Positions 8,738-17,934 are shown, counted from the first letter of the stretch. The stretch: 64,000 nt of DNA from Pseudomonas sp. WJP1 (GCF_028471945.1 NZ_CP110128.1:1538501-1602500), one strand, 5' to 3'. Notes: generated by a model from the sequence alone, not told the origin. Numbers and translations: made by a program.

Positions 8738-9679
8738 TTAACGCTGGATTTCGCGATCGCGGTCCAGTTGGTACGGCAGGTCGAGCAGGTGCAGGGCCGG
8801 GCCGTCGAGTGCGCCCAGATGGATGTCGCCGGCTTCTGCTGCTTCGGCTTGCAACACCGCCAACAGTTCGATGTGGCTGGCGGCATTGGCGGCCAGCACC
8901 ACTTCACCGATCGAGCTGCCGTGACTGGGGGCAAACAGCTGGGTGCCGGGTTCCGGCAGTTCGCCGCCATCCAGTTGCAGGCGATACAGGCGGCGTTTGA
9001 GTTTGCCCAGGTACTGCATGCGCGCGACGATTTCCTGGCCGGTATAGCAGCCTTTCTTGAAACTCACGCCACCGACGGCCTGCAGATTGAGCATCTGCGG
9101 GATGAACAGCTCACGGGTGCTGGGCATCACCTGGCCGATCCCGGCACGCACCTGACCCAGTAGCCATTGATTGAGCTCACCTTCACGCAGCAGGGCGGAC
9201 AGCTTGCTTTTGATGTCATCGGCTTGGTCGGCGGCCACCCACAGCTCGGCGCGGCCGGGCGAGACGCGAATGGCGATCAAACCGTCATTACGCACGACGC
9301 TGTCGGTGTCTGCCTGCAGCTCAAGGCCGAGGCTTTTCAAGGCCCCATCGCCCTGCTCGATGCCGAAACGAACCCAGGCAGCGCTTTCATCGGTCAACTT
9401 TGACTTGGAAAACACCGCGTATTTTTTCAGGTCCGCCAATTGTGGTTCGAGCAACTCGCTGGCCATGGCCAGGAGTACGCCGTCGCCTTCGAGCAGGATG
9501 CGGAAGCTCGACTGCATCCGGCCTTTCTGCGTGCAGCGCGCACCAAGGCTGGCCCGGGTGTCGCTCAGGTAATTGAGGTTGCAGGTCAGTTGGCCTTGCA
9601 GGAATTTGCCGGCGTCCGCACCGCGGACCGCCAAAACACCTTCATGAGACAGCGTGCAGAAAAAAGCAGAATCGGCCAT
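8738..9679 (-). CDS. ygfZ: Folate-binding protein YgfZ (iron-sulfur cluster/tRNA thiolation maintenance)
   Basis: The 313-residue protein belongs to the GcvT-like YgfZ family. The defining motif KGCYTGQE, with the conserved cysteine, is present about two-thirds along, and the N-terminal SHEGVLAVRGADAGKFLQGQ is the folate-binding fold entry. YgfZ uses tetrahydrofolate and supports repair or assembly of certain Fe-S enzymes such as MiaB. It is divergent from sdhE, which is the usual order (ygfZ next to sdhE/ygfX). Confidence 0.94.
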   Translation of the reverse strand: MADSAFFCTLSHEGVLAVRGADAGKFLQGQLTCNLNYLSDTRASLGARCTQKGRMQSSFRILLEGDGVLLAMASELLEPQLADLKKYAVFSKSKLTDESAAWVRFGIEQGDGALKSLGLELQADTDSVVRNDGLIAIRVSPGRAELWVAADQADDIKSKLSALLREGELNQWLLGQVRAGIGQVMPSTRELFIPQMLNLQAVGGVSFKKGCYTGQEIVARMQYLGKLKRRLYRLQLDGGELPEPGTQLFAPSHGSSIGEVVLAANAASHIELLAVLQAEAAEAGDIHLGALDGPALHLLDLPYQLDRDREIQR

Positions 9680-9828
9680 GGGTCATCGCAGGGTAAAGAG
9701 TCTGGCGGACATGATAAGGGGCTGCCCTTGAAATGGGTAGTTCACAAAGGATCGTCGGTGCCCGACCAAAGCCGACTGTTCGATGAGGCGCGGGGCTGTA
9801 TACTTGCGGCCTATTTGAGGAGCGCTCC

Positions 9829-10083
9829 ATGGTCGAAGATGTTGAACTGAATCGCCTCTACTGGCACAGCCGCCGCGGCATGCTTGAGCTTGACGTGTTG
9901 CTGGTGCCGTTTGTGAAAGAGGTTTATCCGCACCTCAACGAAGTTGATCGCGCCTGCTACGTCAGGCTGCTCGAATGCGAAGATCAGGACATGTTCGGCT
10001 GGTTCATGGAACGCGCCGAATCGGAAGATCCGGAGCTTCAGCGCATGGTTCGCATGATCCTGGATCGTGTCCAGCCCAAGTAA
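9829..10083 (+). CDS. sdhE: FAD assembly factor SdhE (YgfY/CptB family)
   Basis: An 84-residue all-helical protein with the family signature [13 protein letters not shown] near the N-terminus (the RGxxE segment needed for flavinylation) and FGWFMER near the middle. It helps attach FAD covalently to succinate dehydrogenase subunit A. GAGGAGC stands just before ATG 9829. It overlaps ygfX by 17 bases and is divergent from ygfZ. Confidence 0.94.
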   Translation: MVEDVELNRLYWHSRRGMLELDVLLVPFVKEVYPHLNEVDRACYVRLLECEDQDMFGWFMERAESEDPELQRMVRMILDRVQPK

Positions 10084-10519
10084 CGGGTTCGAATGCCGCT
10101 GGCATGCCTCACGGCAGTTGCTGGCGGCGTATCTTGTGGCCCAGCTGGTCGCGCTGGGTTCGCTGTTTCTTCTCTCCATGCCACTCTGGGCCAGCCTGCC
10201 TGGCGCTTTATGCTGCCTGCTGCATGGCGTATGGGTATTGCCTCGGCAGATCCTGTTGACGCACCCGCAAGCATTTTGCGGCTTGCGTCGCGATGCCGAT
10301 GGCTGGCAGCTGTGGAGTCAGGCGCGGGGATGGCAGCCGGTGCAACTGCGTCCAGACAGCCTCGCACTGCCGCTGGCGGTGGTGCTACGTTTTCGCCTGC
10401 GGGGCGAGCGGTACGTCAGGACCCTTTGCGTGCCCCGGGATTCGCAGGCGTCGGATGTGCACCGACGCCTGCGGGTACGGCTCAAGTTCACTCGGCGTAG
10501 GTGGACGGCACCAGGATAG
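10067..10519 (+). CDS. ygfX: YgfX/CptA-family membrane protein
   Basis: A 150-residue protein with two close N-terminal membrane helices (about 17-55) and a basic soluble tail. Length and topology fit YgfX (CptA), encoded with SdhE in proteobacteria and described as a membrane partner affecting cytoskeletal proteins. The GTG start at 10067 lies inside sdhE and gives an N-terminus [12 protein letters not shown] that I recognise from related species. The 3' end runs 32 bases into the convergent nadB gene. Confidence 0.8.
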   Translation: MSSPSNGFECRWHASRQLLAAYLVAQLVALGSLFLLSMPLWASLPGALCCLLHGVWVLPRQILLTHPQAFCGLRRDADGWQLWSQARGWQPVQLRPDSLALPLAVVLRFRLRGERYVRTLCVPRDSQASDVHRRLRVRLKFTRRRWTAPG

Positions 10520-12104
10520 TGTCCAGGGCAACCGGCAGCATCTGCGGATAATCGAGGGTGTAATGCAGGCCGCGACTTTCCTTGCGCTCCATCGCTGAGC
10601 GAATCATCAGTTCGGCCACCTGGGCCAGGTTGCGCAGTTCGATCAAGTCCCGGCTGACCTTGTAGTTGCTGTAGAACTCGTCGATCTCGTCGAGCAGCAA
10701 ACGCACGCGGTGCTGGGCCCGTTGCAGGCGCTTGCTGGTGCGCACGATGCCGACGTAGTCCCACATGAATCGCCGCAGCTCATCCCAGTTGTGCGCAATG
10801 ATCACGTCTTCATCGGAATCGGTCACCTGGCTTGCGTCCCAGGCGGGAAGGGCAGCAGGTGCCGGCACCTGTGGCAACTGTTCGAGGATGTCAGTCGCGG
10901 CAGATCGGGCGTAGACGAAGCATTCGAGCAATGAGTTGCTGGCCATGCGGTTGGCACCGTGCAGGCCGGTGAAGCTGGTTTCGCCGATCGCGTACAGCCC
11001 CGGCACATCGGTGCGGCCCCGTTGATCGACCATGACGCCGCCACAGGTGTAATGCGCCGCCGGAACCACCGGGATCGCCTGCTTGGTGATGTCGATGGAA
11101 AACTCGAGGCAACGTTCGTACATCGTCGGGAAGTGCGACTTGATGAACGCTTCGGACTTGTGGCTGATGTCCAGGTACACGCAGTCAACGCCCAGTCGCT
11201 TCATCTCATGGTCGATGGCCCGGGCGACGATGTCCCGTGGCGCCAGTTCGGCCCGTGGGTCGAAGCGCTGCATGAAGCGCTCGCCATTGGGCAGCTTCAG
11301 GTGCGCACCTTCTCCCCGCAGGGCCTCGGTGATCAGGAAGCTCTTGGCTTGCGGGTGATACAGGCAGGTGGGGTGGAACTGGTTGAATTCCAGGTTCGCC
11401 ACCCGGCAGCCCGAGCGCCAGGCCATGGCAATGCCATCACCGCAGGCGCCATCGGGGTTGCTGGTATAGAGGTAGACCTTGGCTGCGCCGCCGGTGGCAA
11501 GGATCACAAAGCGGGCGCCGTAGGTGTCGACTTCGCCGGTGCCGCGATTGAGCACGTAGGCGCCCAGGCAACGATCGCCTTCAAGGCCCAGGCGCTTTTC
11601 GGTAATCAGGTCGACCGCGACCCGCTGCTCCAGCAACTCGATGTTGGGCCGTTGTTGGGCCTGGGTGAGCAAGGTTCGGAAAATCGCCGCCCCGGTGGCG
11701 TCGGCTGCATGGATGATACGGCGATGGCTGTGACCGCCTTCACGGGTCAGGTGGAACTCGAATCCGCCGTCTTCGGTGCCGGACTGCTCGTCGCGGGTGA
11801 AGGGTACACCTTGGTCAATAAGCCATTGAATGGCCTCTTTGCTGTGCTCGACGGTGAAGCGCACGGCGTCTTCATGGCACAACCCGCCGCCGGCGTTGAG
11901 GGTGTCATCGACGTGGGACTCGACGGTGTCGGTATCATCCAGAACGGCGGCGACCCCGCCCTGGGCCCAGAACGTCGAGCCATTGGCGAGGTCGCCTTTG
12001 CTCAATACGGCGATGCGCAAATGACCGGGCAAGGTCAGCGCAAGGCTCAAGCCGGCAGCACCGCTGCCAATTACCAGGACATCGTGTTGAAACTGTTGGC
12101 TCAT
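10488..12104 (-). CDS. nadB: L-aspartate oxidase
   Basis: Oxidises L-aspartate to iminoaspartate for de novo NAD synthesis. The 538-residue flavoprotein begins with the dinucleotide-binding motif [13 protein letters not shown] (about residues 10-22), contains the succinate-dehydrogenase-like segments [10 protein letters not shown] and HTCGG-like [20 protein letters not shown] near the FAD site, and a C-terminal helical domain with [23 protein letters not shown] 12104 gives the standard N-terminus [13 protein letters not shown]. It is divergent from algU, the conserved gammaproteobacterial order, and its 3' end overlaps ygfX. Confidence 0.96.
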   Translation of the reverse strand: MSQQFQHDVLVIGSGAAGLSLALTLPGHLRIAVLSKGDLANGSTFWAQGGVAAVLDDTDTVESHVDDTLNAGGGLCHEDAVRFTVEHSKEAIQWLIDQGVPFTRDEQSGTEDGGFEFHLTREGGHSHRRIIHAADATGAAIFRTLLTQAQQRPNIELLEQRVAVDLITEKRLGLEGDRCLGAYVLNRGTGEVDTYGARFVILATGGAAKVYLYTSNPDGACGDGIAMAWRSGCRVANLEFNQFHPTCLYHPQAKSFLITEALRGEGAHLKLPNGERFMQRFDPRAELAPRDIVARAIDHEMKRLGVDCVYLDISHKSEAFIKSHFPTMYERCLEFSIDITKQAIPVVPAAHYTCGGVMVDQRGRTDVPGLYAIGETSFTGLHGANRMASNSLLECFVYARSAATDILEQLPQVPAPAALPAWDASQVTDSDEDVIIAHNWDELRRFMWDYVGIVRTSKRLQRAQHRVRLLLDEIDEFYSNYKVSRDLIELRNLAQVAELMIRSAMERKESRGLHYTLDYPQMLPVALDTILVPSTYAE

Positions 12105-12380
12105 TTCAGGATTCCGCTCAAAGCGACCCGGGTCGGGGTAGGCGCCAGACATCTGGACAGGCATGCCCGGCAGCCGCACAGCCCACTAGTATATAGAGGG
12201 GGGGAGCGGCACAATAGCCGAGCCGATATGGCATTGTGAAACTACTGTGACGGAAAACCGCTGTCGCTTCGTCGGATGTTTTTACCACCGGTTCGGCGAC
12301 AAGCGAACTGTATCGTGGATTTAACACTCTTTTTCGCTTCAGGGTTGCACAATGTCGGTTCTGCGCAACTATAAATATTT

Positions 12381-12407
12381 GAACTTTTGCCAAAGGCCCA
12401 AGATCAA
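12381..12407 (+). promoter_or_regulatory. Distal AlgU-type promoter candidate (P3-like)
   Basis: GAACTT at 12381-12386, a 17-base spacer, then TCAA at 12404-12407, close to the ECF sigma-22 consensus GAACTT-N16/17-TCtga. It lies about 255 bases upstream of algU, and in P. aeruginosa algU also has more than one AlgU-dependent promoter. Activity is inferred. Confidence 0.5.
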
Positions 12408-12574
12408 TAGACGGTTGCCTGATTCAAGGGACAGTGTCGGTTTCGTCGCAGGATCGCGGTTGGATCCATGCCGATCAAACCGATGACAAGATTATTCGCG
12501 CAGCCGGGGAATCTCGCGCTGCGTTTTTCGTGCGTGCCGAATCAGAGCCCGCAGGAAACTTGCCTGGAGGGGGA

Positions 12575-12600
12575 GAACTTTTGCGAAAAGCCCGAGTCTA
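12575..12600 (+). promoter_or_regulatory. Proximal AlgU autoregulatory promoter (P1-like)
   Basis: GAACTT at 12575-12580 is followed after 16 bases by TCTA at 12597-12600, an excellent ECF sigma-22 promoter match, about 60 bases before the algU ATG. Autoregulation of algU from such a site is known in P. aeruginosa. Confidence 0.75.
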
Positions 12601-12660
12601 TGTTTACAAGCCCGGTCGTTCAGTAATGCAAGCCTCCTCCGAGCTTATCGAGGAGTGTTC

Positions 12661-13242
12661 ATGCTAACCCAGGAAGAGGATCAGCAGCTGGTCGAACGCG
12701 TTCAGCGCGGCGACAAGCGCGCATTCGATCTGCTAGTGCTGAAATATCAGCACAAAATTCTCGGGTTGATCGTGCGATTCGTGCACGACACCCATGAAGC
12801 CCAGGATGTAGCGCAGGAAGCCTTTATCAAGGCCTATCGCGCACTTGGTAATTTTCGCGGAGACAGCGCGTTTTATACGTGGCTTTACCGCATCGCCATC
12901 AACACGGCGAAGAACTATCTGGTTTCACGCGGCCGTCGGCCGCCGGATAGCGATGTCAGTTCCGAGGATGCAGAGTTCTACGATGGCGATCATGGCCTCA
13001 AGGATCTCGAGTCGCCAGAACGGGCTTTGCTGCGGGATGAGATCGAAGGCACCGTCCATCGAACCATTCAGCAACTGCCAGAAGATTTACGTACGGCTTT
13101 AACTTTACGTGAATTTGATGGTCTGAGTTACGAGGACATCGCGAGCGTCATGCAATGTCCGGTGGGTACCGTGCGCTCCCGGATTTTCCGCGCCCGGGAG
13201 GCCATCGATAAAGCCCTGCAGCCGTTGTTGCAGGAAAACTAA
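12661..13242 (+). CDS. algU: RNA polymerase sigma factor AlgU (RpoE, sigma-22)
   Basis: The 193-residue ECF sigma factor has region 2 (about 25-95; FDLLVLKYQHKILGLIVRFV, then DVAQEAFIKAYRAL and AFYTWLYRIAINTAKNYL) and region 4 (about 130-185; LPEDLRTALTLREFDGLSYE and CPVGTVRSRIFRAREAI). Length and sequence are nearly the textbook Pseudomonas AlgU. It drives envelope-stress, osmotic and exopolysaccharide genes and is held inactive by MucA, encoded next. ATG 12661 has GAGGAGTG just upstream. Confidence 0.98.
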   Translation: MLTQEEDQQLVERVQRGDKRAFDLLVLKYQHKILGLIVRFVHDTHEAQDVAQEAFIKAYRALGNFRGDSAFYTWLYRIAINTAKNYLVSRGRRPPDSDVSSEDAEFYDGDHGLKDLESPERALLRDEIEGTVHRTIQQLPEDLRTALTLREFDGLSYEDIASVMQCPVGTVRSRIFRAREAIDKALQPLLQEN

Positions 13243-13273
13243 AGACAGCGGCGACAGCCAAGAGAGGAACGCC

Positions 13274-13861
13274 ATGAGTCGTGAAGCCCTGCAGGAATCG
13301 CTGTCCGCAGTGATGGATAACGAAGCGGACGAATTGGAATTGCGTCGGGTATTGAATGCCTGCGACGATGTTGAAACCCGTGAAACCTGGGCTCGTTATC
13401 AGATCGCTCGGGCGGTGATGCACAAGGATCTCCTGCTGCCACGCCTTGATATTGCCGCGGCTGTTTCTGCTGCGTTGGCTGACGAAGCCGTACCGGCAAA
13501 AGCCACCCGTGGTCCATGGCGCAGCCTGGGTCGTCTGGCGGTTGCCGCTTCGGTGACCCTGGCGGTACTGGCAGGTGTTCGGCTGTACAACCAGGACGAG
13601 ATCGCTGGCGTCGAACTGGCGCAGCAATCCACTCAACCAGGCTTGGCTGTTCCACAAGTCAAGGGCCCGGCTGTTCTGGCAGGCTACAATGAGAGTTCGG
13701 AAGCCACGGGCCCAATGGCCAATGGCGTATTGCAAGGTCAGCCAGGCTGGAACGATCAGCGTTTGCCAGGCTACTTGCGCCAACATGCTCAACAGGCTGC
13801 ATTGAAAGGTACTGAGAGCGCTCTGCCTTACGCTCGTGCAGCAAGCCTGGAAAACCGTTAA
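13274..13861 (+). CDS. mucA: Anti-sigma factor MucA (RseA family)
   Basis: The 195-residue protein has an N-terminal cytoplasmic AlgU-binding domain (about 1-75; REALQESLSAVMDNEADELE), one membrane helix at about 85-103 (LGRLAVAASVTLAVLAGVRL), and a periplasmic tail that MucB protects. Regulated proteolysis of MucA releases AlgU. The gene is intact, with no sign of the truncating mutations seen in mucoid P. aeruginosa. It lies 31 bases after algU and eight bases before mucB, behind the ribosome-binding site AGAGGAAC. Confidence 0.97.
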   Translation: MSREALQESLSAVMDNEADELELRRVLNACDDVETRETWARYQIARAVMHKDLLLPRLDIAAAVSAALADEAVPAKATRGPWRSLGRLAVAASVTLAVLAGVRLYNQDEIAGVELAQQSTQPGLAVPQVKGPAVLAGYNESSEATGPMANGVLQGQPGWNDQRLPGYLRQHAQQAALKGTESALPYARAASLENR

Positions 13862-13869
13862 GGAGGATC

Positions 13870-14829
13870 ATGCGCGCCATACCTCTACTTACGCTATTGC
13901 TCAGTGGCTGGTTCATTGTTCCAGCCCACGCCGATCAGGCTCAAGACTGGTTGACCCGTCTGGGCCAGGCCGAGCAGCAGCAAAGCTTTCAAGGTACTTT
14001 CGTCTACGAGCGTAATGGTAGTTTTTCTACCCACAACATCTGGCACCGCGTCCAGGATGGCCAGGTCCGCGAGCGCTTGATCCAGCTCGACGGCTCCGCT
14101 CAGGAAGTCGTACGCATTGATGGTCAGACTCAGTGCGTCAGCGGCAACCTGATGGCAGGGCTGGGGGATTCCTCCAACTCCGCAGCTCGCGCACTCGATC
14201 CCCAGAAGCTCAAGAATTGGTATGACCTTGCTGTCATCGGCAAGTCGCGCGTGGCCGGTCGCCCCGCCGTGATCGTCTCGCTGACGCCGCGTGACCAGCA
14301 CCGCTACGGTTTTGAACTGCATCTTGATCAACAGACCGGCCTGCCTCTCAAGTCATTGCTGCTGGATGACAAAGGGCGGCTGCTGGAGCGCTTCCAGTTC
14401 ACTCGCCTCGACCCCGTTGCACTCCCGAGCGACAGTGACCTGCAGCCGGGCGCCGACTGCAAGCCGGTGAAGCTCGACAGCGACAAGGCTTCCACGGTCA
14501 AGGAAGCACGTGTCTGGCATTCGGACTGGTTGCCACCGGGTTTCGAACTGACCAGCAGTACGGCCCGCAAGGATCCAGAGACCAAGGCCCTGGTCAACAG
14601 CTTGATGTATGACGATGGCCTGGCGCGGTTTTCAGTGTTCCTCGAGCCTTTGAGTGGAGGCGGGGCCGCCGACACCCGTACTCAACTGGGTCCAACCGCT
14701 GCCGTCTCCCGGCGCCTGAGCACCCCGCAAGGCGAGATGGTGGTAACTGTGGTGGGCGAGATCCCGATCGGCACCGCTGAACGGATTGCCTTATCCATGC
14801 GCACCGACGCCGCTGCAACCCAGCAGTGA
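13870..14829 (+). CDS. mucB: Periplasmic sigma-factor regulator MucB (RseB family)
   Basis: The 319-residue protein starts with a signal peptide (MRAIPLLTLLLSGWFIVPAHA, cleavage after AHA). The mature part has the two RseB domains: a large lipoprotein-like domain (FQGTFVYERNGSFSTHNIWH at its start) and a smaller C-terminal domain from about residue 215 (WLPPGFELTSS). It binds the periplasmic tail of MucA and blocks its cleavage until mislocalised lipid or LPS signals arrive. In P. aeruginosa mucC follows; here it does not. Confidence 0.96.
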   Translation: MRAIPLLTLLLSGWFIVPAHADQAQDWLTRLGQAEQQQSFQGTFVYERNGSFSTHNIWHRVQDGQVRERLIQLDGSAQEVVRIDGQTQCVSGNLMAGLGDSSNSAARALDPQKLKNWYDLAVIGKSRVAGRPAVIVSLTPRDQHRYGFELHLDQQTGLPLKSLLLDDKGRLLERFQFTRLDPVALPSDSDLQPGADCKPVKLDSDKASTVKEARVWHSDWLPPGFELTSSTARKDPETKALVNSLMYDDGLARFSVFLEPLSGGGAADTRTQLGPTAAVSRRLSTPQGEMVVTVVGEIPIGTAERIALSMRTDAAATQQ

Positions 14830-14892
14830 CGTGAAATCGAAATGTTTCGTGAGCATTTCAATTTGCAAATCCCCCCAATATTTTTTATAGGT

Positions 14893-14910
14893 CAGAGCCC
14901 CTCGGCTCTG
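14893..14910 (+). terminator. Hairpin between mucB and mucD, weak terminator or attenuator
   Basis: CAGAGCC (14893-14899) pairs with GGCTCTG (14904-14910) across a four-base loop, and the T-rich stretch CCTTGTTTGTTGTT follows. The stem is only seven base pairs, so it may reduce rather than end transcription into mucD. Confidence 0.4.
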
Positions 14911-15007
14911 GCCTTGTTTGTTGTTCCCGGAACAAAAATACCGGCGTATCGTTCCCGGTGTTCCTTGCTCCATATCGCTTAACCATGCTCGTCGTAACGG
15001 GAGCCGT

Positions 15008-16435
15008 ATGTCGATACCACGCTTGAAGTCTTATCTCTCCATTTTTGCCACCGTGCTGGTGCTCGGTCAGGCGGTCGCTGTTCAAGCGGTCGAATTGCCT
15101 GACTTCACGCAACTGGTCGAACAGGCGTCGCCTGCGGTGGTGAACATCAGTACCACGCAAAAGCTGCCTGACCGCAAAGTGAGCCAGCAGATGCCAGACC
15201 TCGAAGGCTTGCCGCCGATGCTGCGCGAGTTTTTCGAGCGCGGCATGCCGCCGCAGCCTCGATCGCCCCGTGGCGACCGTCAGCGCGAAGCGCAATCGTT
15301 GGGTTCGGGGTTCATCATTTCGCCTGACGGCTACATCCTGACCAATAATCACGTGATCGCCGATGCCGACGAAATCCTCGTGCGTCTGTCCGACCGCAGT
15401 GAAATGAAGGCCAAGCTGATCGGCACCGATCCACGATCCGATGTGGCGCTGCTGAAAGTCGACGCCAAGGATCTTCCGGTCCTGAAGCTGGGCAAGTCCC
15501 AGGATCTGAAGGCCGGGCAATGGGTCGTGGCAATCGGCTCGCCATTCGGTTTTGACCATACCGTGACCCAGGGCATCGTCAGTGCCGTCGGTCGCAGCCT
15601 GCCGAATGAAAACTATGTGCCGTTCATCCAGACCGACGTGCCGATCAACCCGGGTAACTCGGGTGGGCCGCTGTTCAACCTCAATGGTGAGGTGGTCGGG
15701 ATCAACTCGCAGATCTACACCCGTTCCGGCGGCTTCATGGGCGTATCGTTCGCGATCCCTATCGACGTGGCGATGGACGTTTCCAATCAGCTGAAAAGCG
15801 GTGGCAAGGTCAGCCGTGGCTGGTTGGGCGTGGTGATCCAGGAAGTGAACAAGGACCTGGCCGAATCGTTCGGGCTGGACAAGCCGGCCGGCGCGCTGGT
15901 CGCCCAGATCCAGGATGACGGCCCGGCTGCCAAGGGCGGGCTGCAGGTAGGCGATGTGATCCTGACCATGAATGGTCAGCCGATCGTCATGTCCGCCGAT
16001 CTGCCACACCTGGTGGGCGCGTTGAAGGCGGGCTCCAAGGCTAATCTGGAAGTGATCCGCGAAGGCAAGCGCAAGAATGTCGAGCTGACGGTTGGCGCTA
16101 TCCCGGAAGAAGGCAAGGAGCTGGACGACCTGCCGCTGTCGAGCATCGAGCGCAGCAGCAACCGCCTGGGCGTCTCCGTGGCGGAACTGACGGACGAGCA
16201 GAAGAAAACCTACGACCTCAAGGGCGGCGTGGTGATCAAGGAAGTCCAGGACGGTCCGGCGTCGATGATCGGCCTGCAGCCAGGCGATATCATCACTCAC
16301 CTGAACAATCAGGCGATCGGTTCGGCCAAGGAGTTCACGGACATCGCCAAGGCGTTGCCGAAGAATCGCTCGGTGTCGATGCGCGTCCTGCGCCAGAACC
16401 GTGCGAGCTTCATTACCTTCAAGTTGGCCGAATAA
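15008..16435 (+). CDS. mucD: Periplasmic serine protease MucD (DegP/HtrA family)
   Basis: The 475-residue protein has a signal peptide (cleavage near AVQA, residue 27), a trypsin-like protease domain with the full triad His115 (ILTNNHVIADADE), Asp145 (DPRSDVALLKV) and Ser218 (GNSGGPLF), and two PDZ domains (about 275-365 and 380-470). It degrades misfolded periplasmic proteins and dampens AlgU activation. ATG 15008 is the start that puts the signal peptide at the N-terminus. It is separated from mucB by 178 bases and ends at a strong bidirectional terminator. Confidence 0.97.
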   Translation: MSIPRLKSYLSIFATVLVLGQAVAVQAVELPDFTQLVEQASPAVVNISTTQKLPDRKVSQQMPDLEGLPPMLREFFERGMPPQPRSPRGDRQREAQSLGSGFIISPDGYILTNNHVIADADEILVRLSDRSEMKAKLIGTDPRSDVALLKVDAKDLPVLKLGKSQDLKAGQWVVAIGSPFGFDHTVTQGIVSAVGRSLPNENYVPFIQTDVPINPGNSGGPLFNLNGEVVGINSQIYTRSGGFMGVSFAIPIDVAMDVSNQLKSGGKVSRGWLGVVIQEVNKDLAESFGLDKPAGALVAQIQDDGPAAKGGLQVGDVILTMNGQPIVMSADLPHLVGALKAGSKANLEVIREGKRKNVELTVGAIPEEGKELDDLPLSSIERSSNRLGVSVAELTDEQKKTYDLKGGVVIKEVQDGPASMIGLQPGDIITHLNNQAIGSAKEFTDIAKALPKNRSVSMRVLRQNRASFITFKLAE

Positions 16436-16454
16436 ACCGCTGGGCCGCTAAATG

Positions 16455-16482
16455 AAAAACCGCCTCGAAAGAGGCGGTTTTT
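16455..16482. terminator. Bidirectional rho-independent terminator (mucD / bepA)
   Basis: AAAAACCGCCTC (16455-16466), loop GAAA, GAGGCGGTTTTT (16471-16482), with further T residues. The A-tract and T-tract flank a GC stem, so it can serve mucD and the convergent bepA gene. Confidence 0.92.
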
Positions 16483-16500
16483 TTTTGCGGCTAAAACTTG

Positions 16501-17934
16501 TCAGCCCATCATGTCCTTGATCATGCGTTCCTGCTCCATCAGCTCGCGCTGGCGGGCATCGATTCGCGAGGACAGCGGGAAATTGGTACCGGCCTTGCGC
16601 TTGGCAAAGTCCAGTTGCTGGATGGCCTGGCGGTAGTCGCCCACCAGCGCGAAATACTCGGCACGCGCCTGGTGCAGGCCGATGATGTTGCCTGACAGCC
16701 CGCGGGTTTCCGCAACCTGATACCACACGTCCGGATCGTCCGGGCGCGATTTGAGCAGGCCTTCGAGCGCTTTCTCGGCATCGGCGGCGCGGTTCTGTTT
16801 CAGCAGCAGGTCGACGCGCACCTGGTTCAGCGGGTAATTGCCGGGGTATTGCGTCAGCATCCGGTCAACCCGGGACTGTGCATCCGGCAGGCGATTGTTG
16901 GTGATGTCCAGATCGACCTGGGCGAGGTTGTAGATGATCTCGTTCGGCGCCTTGGCCAGCAGCAACTTGAGGTTTTCCCGTGCTTCGTTCAGTTGGCCAC
17001 CCTTGATCTGTGCAATCGCAAGGCCGTAGCGCGCCACATCGTTTTTCGGGTTTTCTTCCAGCTGGGCGCGAAAGCGCTTGGCGCCCAGCCCTGGGGTTTC
17101 TTCATAGATCAGCTGAACCCGTGCCCGAATCAACTGATAGCGCAGGGAGTCTTCGATGCCACCCTGAGGGGCCTGCTCGGCTCGGTTGCGGGTGTCGGCG
17201 ATCCGCGATTCGGTCACCGGGTGAGTCAGCAGGAATTCCGGTGGCTTGGCGTCGAAACGGTACTGACGCCCGAGGCGTTCGAACATGGTTGGCATGGAGC
17301 GCGGGTCGTAGCCGGCCTTTTCCAGATTGAGGAGGCCGATACGGTCGGCTTCCTGTTCGTTCTGGCGAGAGAACCGCCGCTGTTCCTGGATGGCCGCCGC
17401 CTGCGTGCCTGCAATCGCCGCAATACCGGCATCGCCGCCACCGGCCGCCGCAATCACGATGCCAGCCAGCAGCGCGGCCATCATCGGTACTTGCATGCGC
17501 TGTTGGGCCTCGACACCACGGGCAAAGTGGCGCTGCGACAAGTGAGCCAATTCGTGGGCCAGTACCGAGGCATATTCGCCTTCGGTCTGCGCATTGAGGA
17601 ACAGGCCGCCGTTGACCCCGACAATCCCGCCGGGCGCCGCAAACGCGTTGAGTTGTGGGCTGTTGATCAGGATGAATTCCAGGCGCCGGTCATTGACCTG
17701 GCTGGTCTCCACCAGTCGGTAGACGCTGGATTCGACGTAATCCTTGAGTTGCGGGTCGTTGAGCTGTGCTACCTGGCTGCGCAGCAGGGCAAGCCAGGCG
17801 CGACCCAACTGGTACTCCTGTTGCGGCGAGACGATGGCAGAACTGGCGTCACCGAGTGACGGCAAGTCGTCGGCGAAGCCCGGTGAGGCAAGCAGGCAAG
17901 CGAGCGTCAGCAGGGTGGGGCGCAAAAAAGTCAT
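16501..17934 (-). CDS. bepA: M48-family periplasmic metalloprotease, BepA-like, with TPR repeats
   Basis: The 477-residue protein has a signal peptide (MTFLRPTLLTLACLLASPGFA), an M48 zinc protease domain with HELAH in ASVLAHELAHLSQRH and the downstream glutamate ligand in NEQEADRIGL, and a C-terminal half of tetratricopeptide repeats (from about residue 290). BepA acts in the periplasm on outer-membrane assembly, including LptD maturation. ATG 17934 puts the signal peptide first. It is divergent from tusA, as around the perM-bepA locus of other gammaproteobacteria. Confidence 0.92.
   Translation of the reverse strand: MTFLRPTLLTLACLLASPGFADDLPSLGDASSAIVSPQQEYQLGRAWLALLRSQVAQLNDPQLKDYVESSVYRLVETSQVNDRRLEFILINSPQLNAFAAPGGIVGVNGGLFLNAQTEGEYASVLAHELAHLSQRHFARGVEAQQRMQVPMMAALLAGIVIAAAGGGDAGIAAIAGTQAAAIQEQRRFSRQNEQEADRIGLLNLEKAGYDPRSMPTMFERLGRQYRFDAKPPEFLLTHPVTESRIADTRNRAEQAPQGGIEDSLRYQLIRARVQLIYEETPGLGAKRFRAQLEENPKNDVARYGLAIAQIKGGQLNEARENLKLLLAKAPNEIIYNLAQVDLDITNNRLPDAQSRVDRMLTQYPGNYPLNQVRVDLLLKQNRAADAEKALEGLLKSRPDDPDVWYQVAETRGLSGNIIGLHQARAEYFALVGDYRQAIQQLDFAKRKAGTNFPLSSRIDARQRELMEQERMIKDMMG

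Larger units (their letters stand above)
12105..12660. promoter_or_regulatory. nadB-algU divergent intergenic region (556 bp)
   Basis: No convincing gene; an open frame at 12434-12667 runs through the algU promoter and is rejected. The region carries two AlgU-type promoter candidates reading toward algU, listed separately, and AT-richer sequence around 12300-12410 than the flanking genes. Confidence 0.7.

Noticed and set aside
12434..12667. 77-codon open frame upstream of algU
   Set aside because: It runs through the P1-like promoter and the algU ribosome-binding site, has no ribosome-binding site of its own, and the algU start and family length are certain.
14885..16300. 471-codon frame opposite mucD
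   Set aside because: Antisense shadow of MucD, rich in His, Arg and Gln as expected from reversed GC-rich codons.
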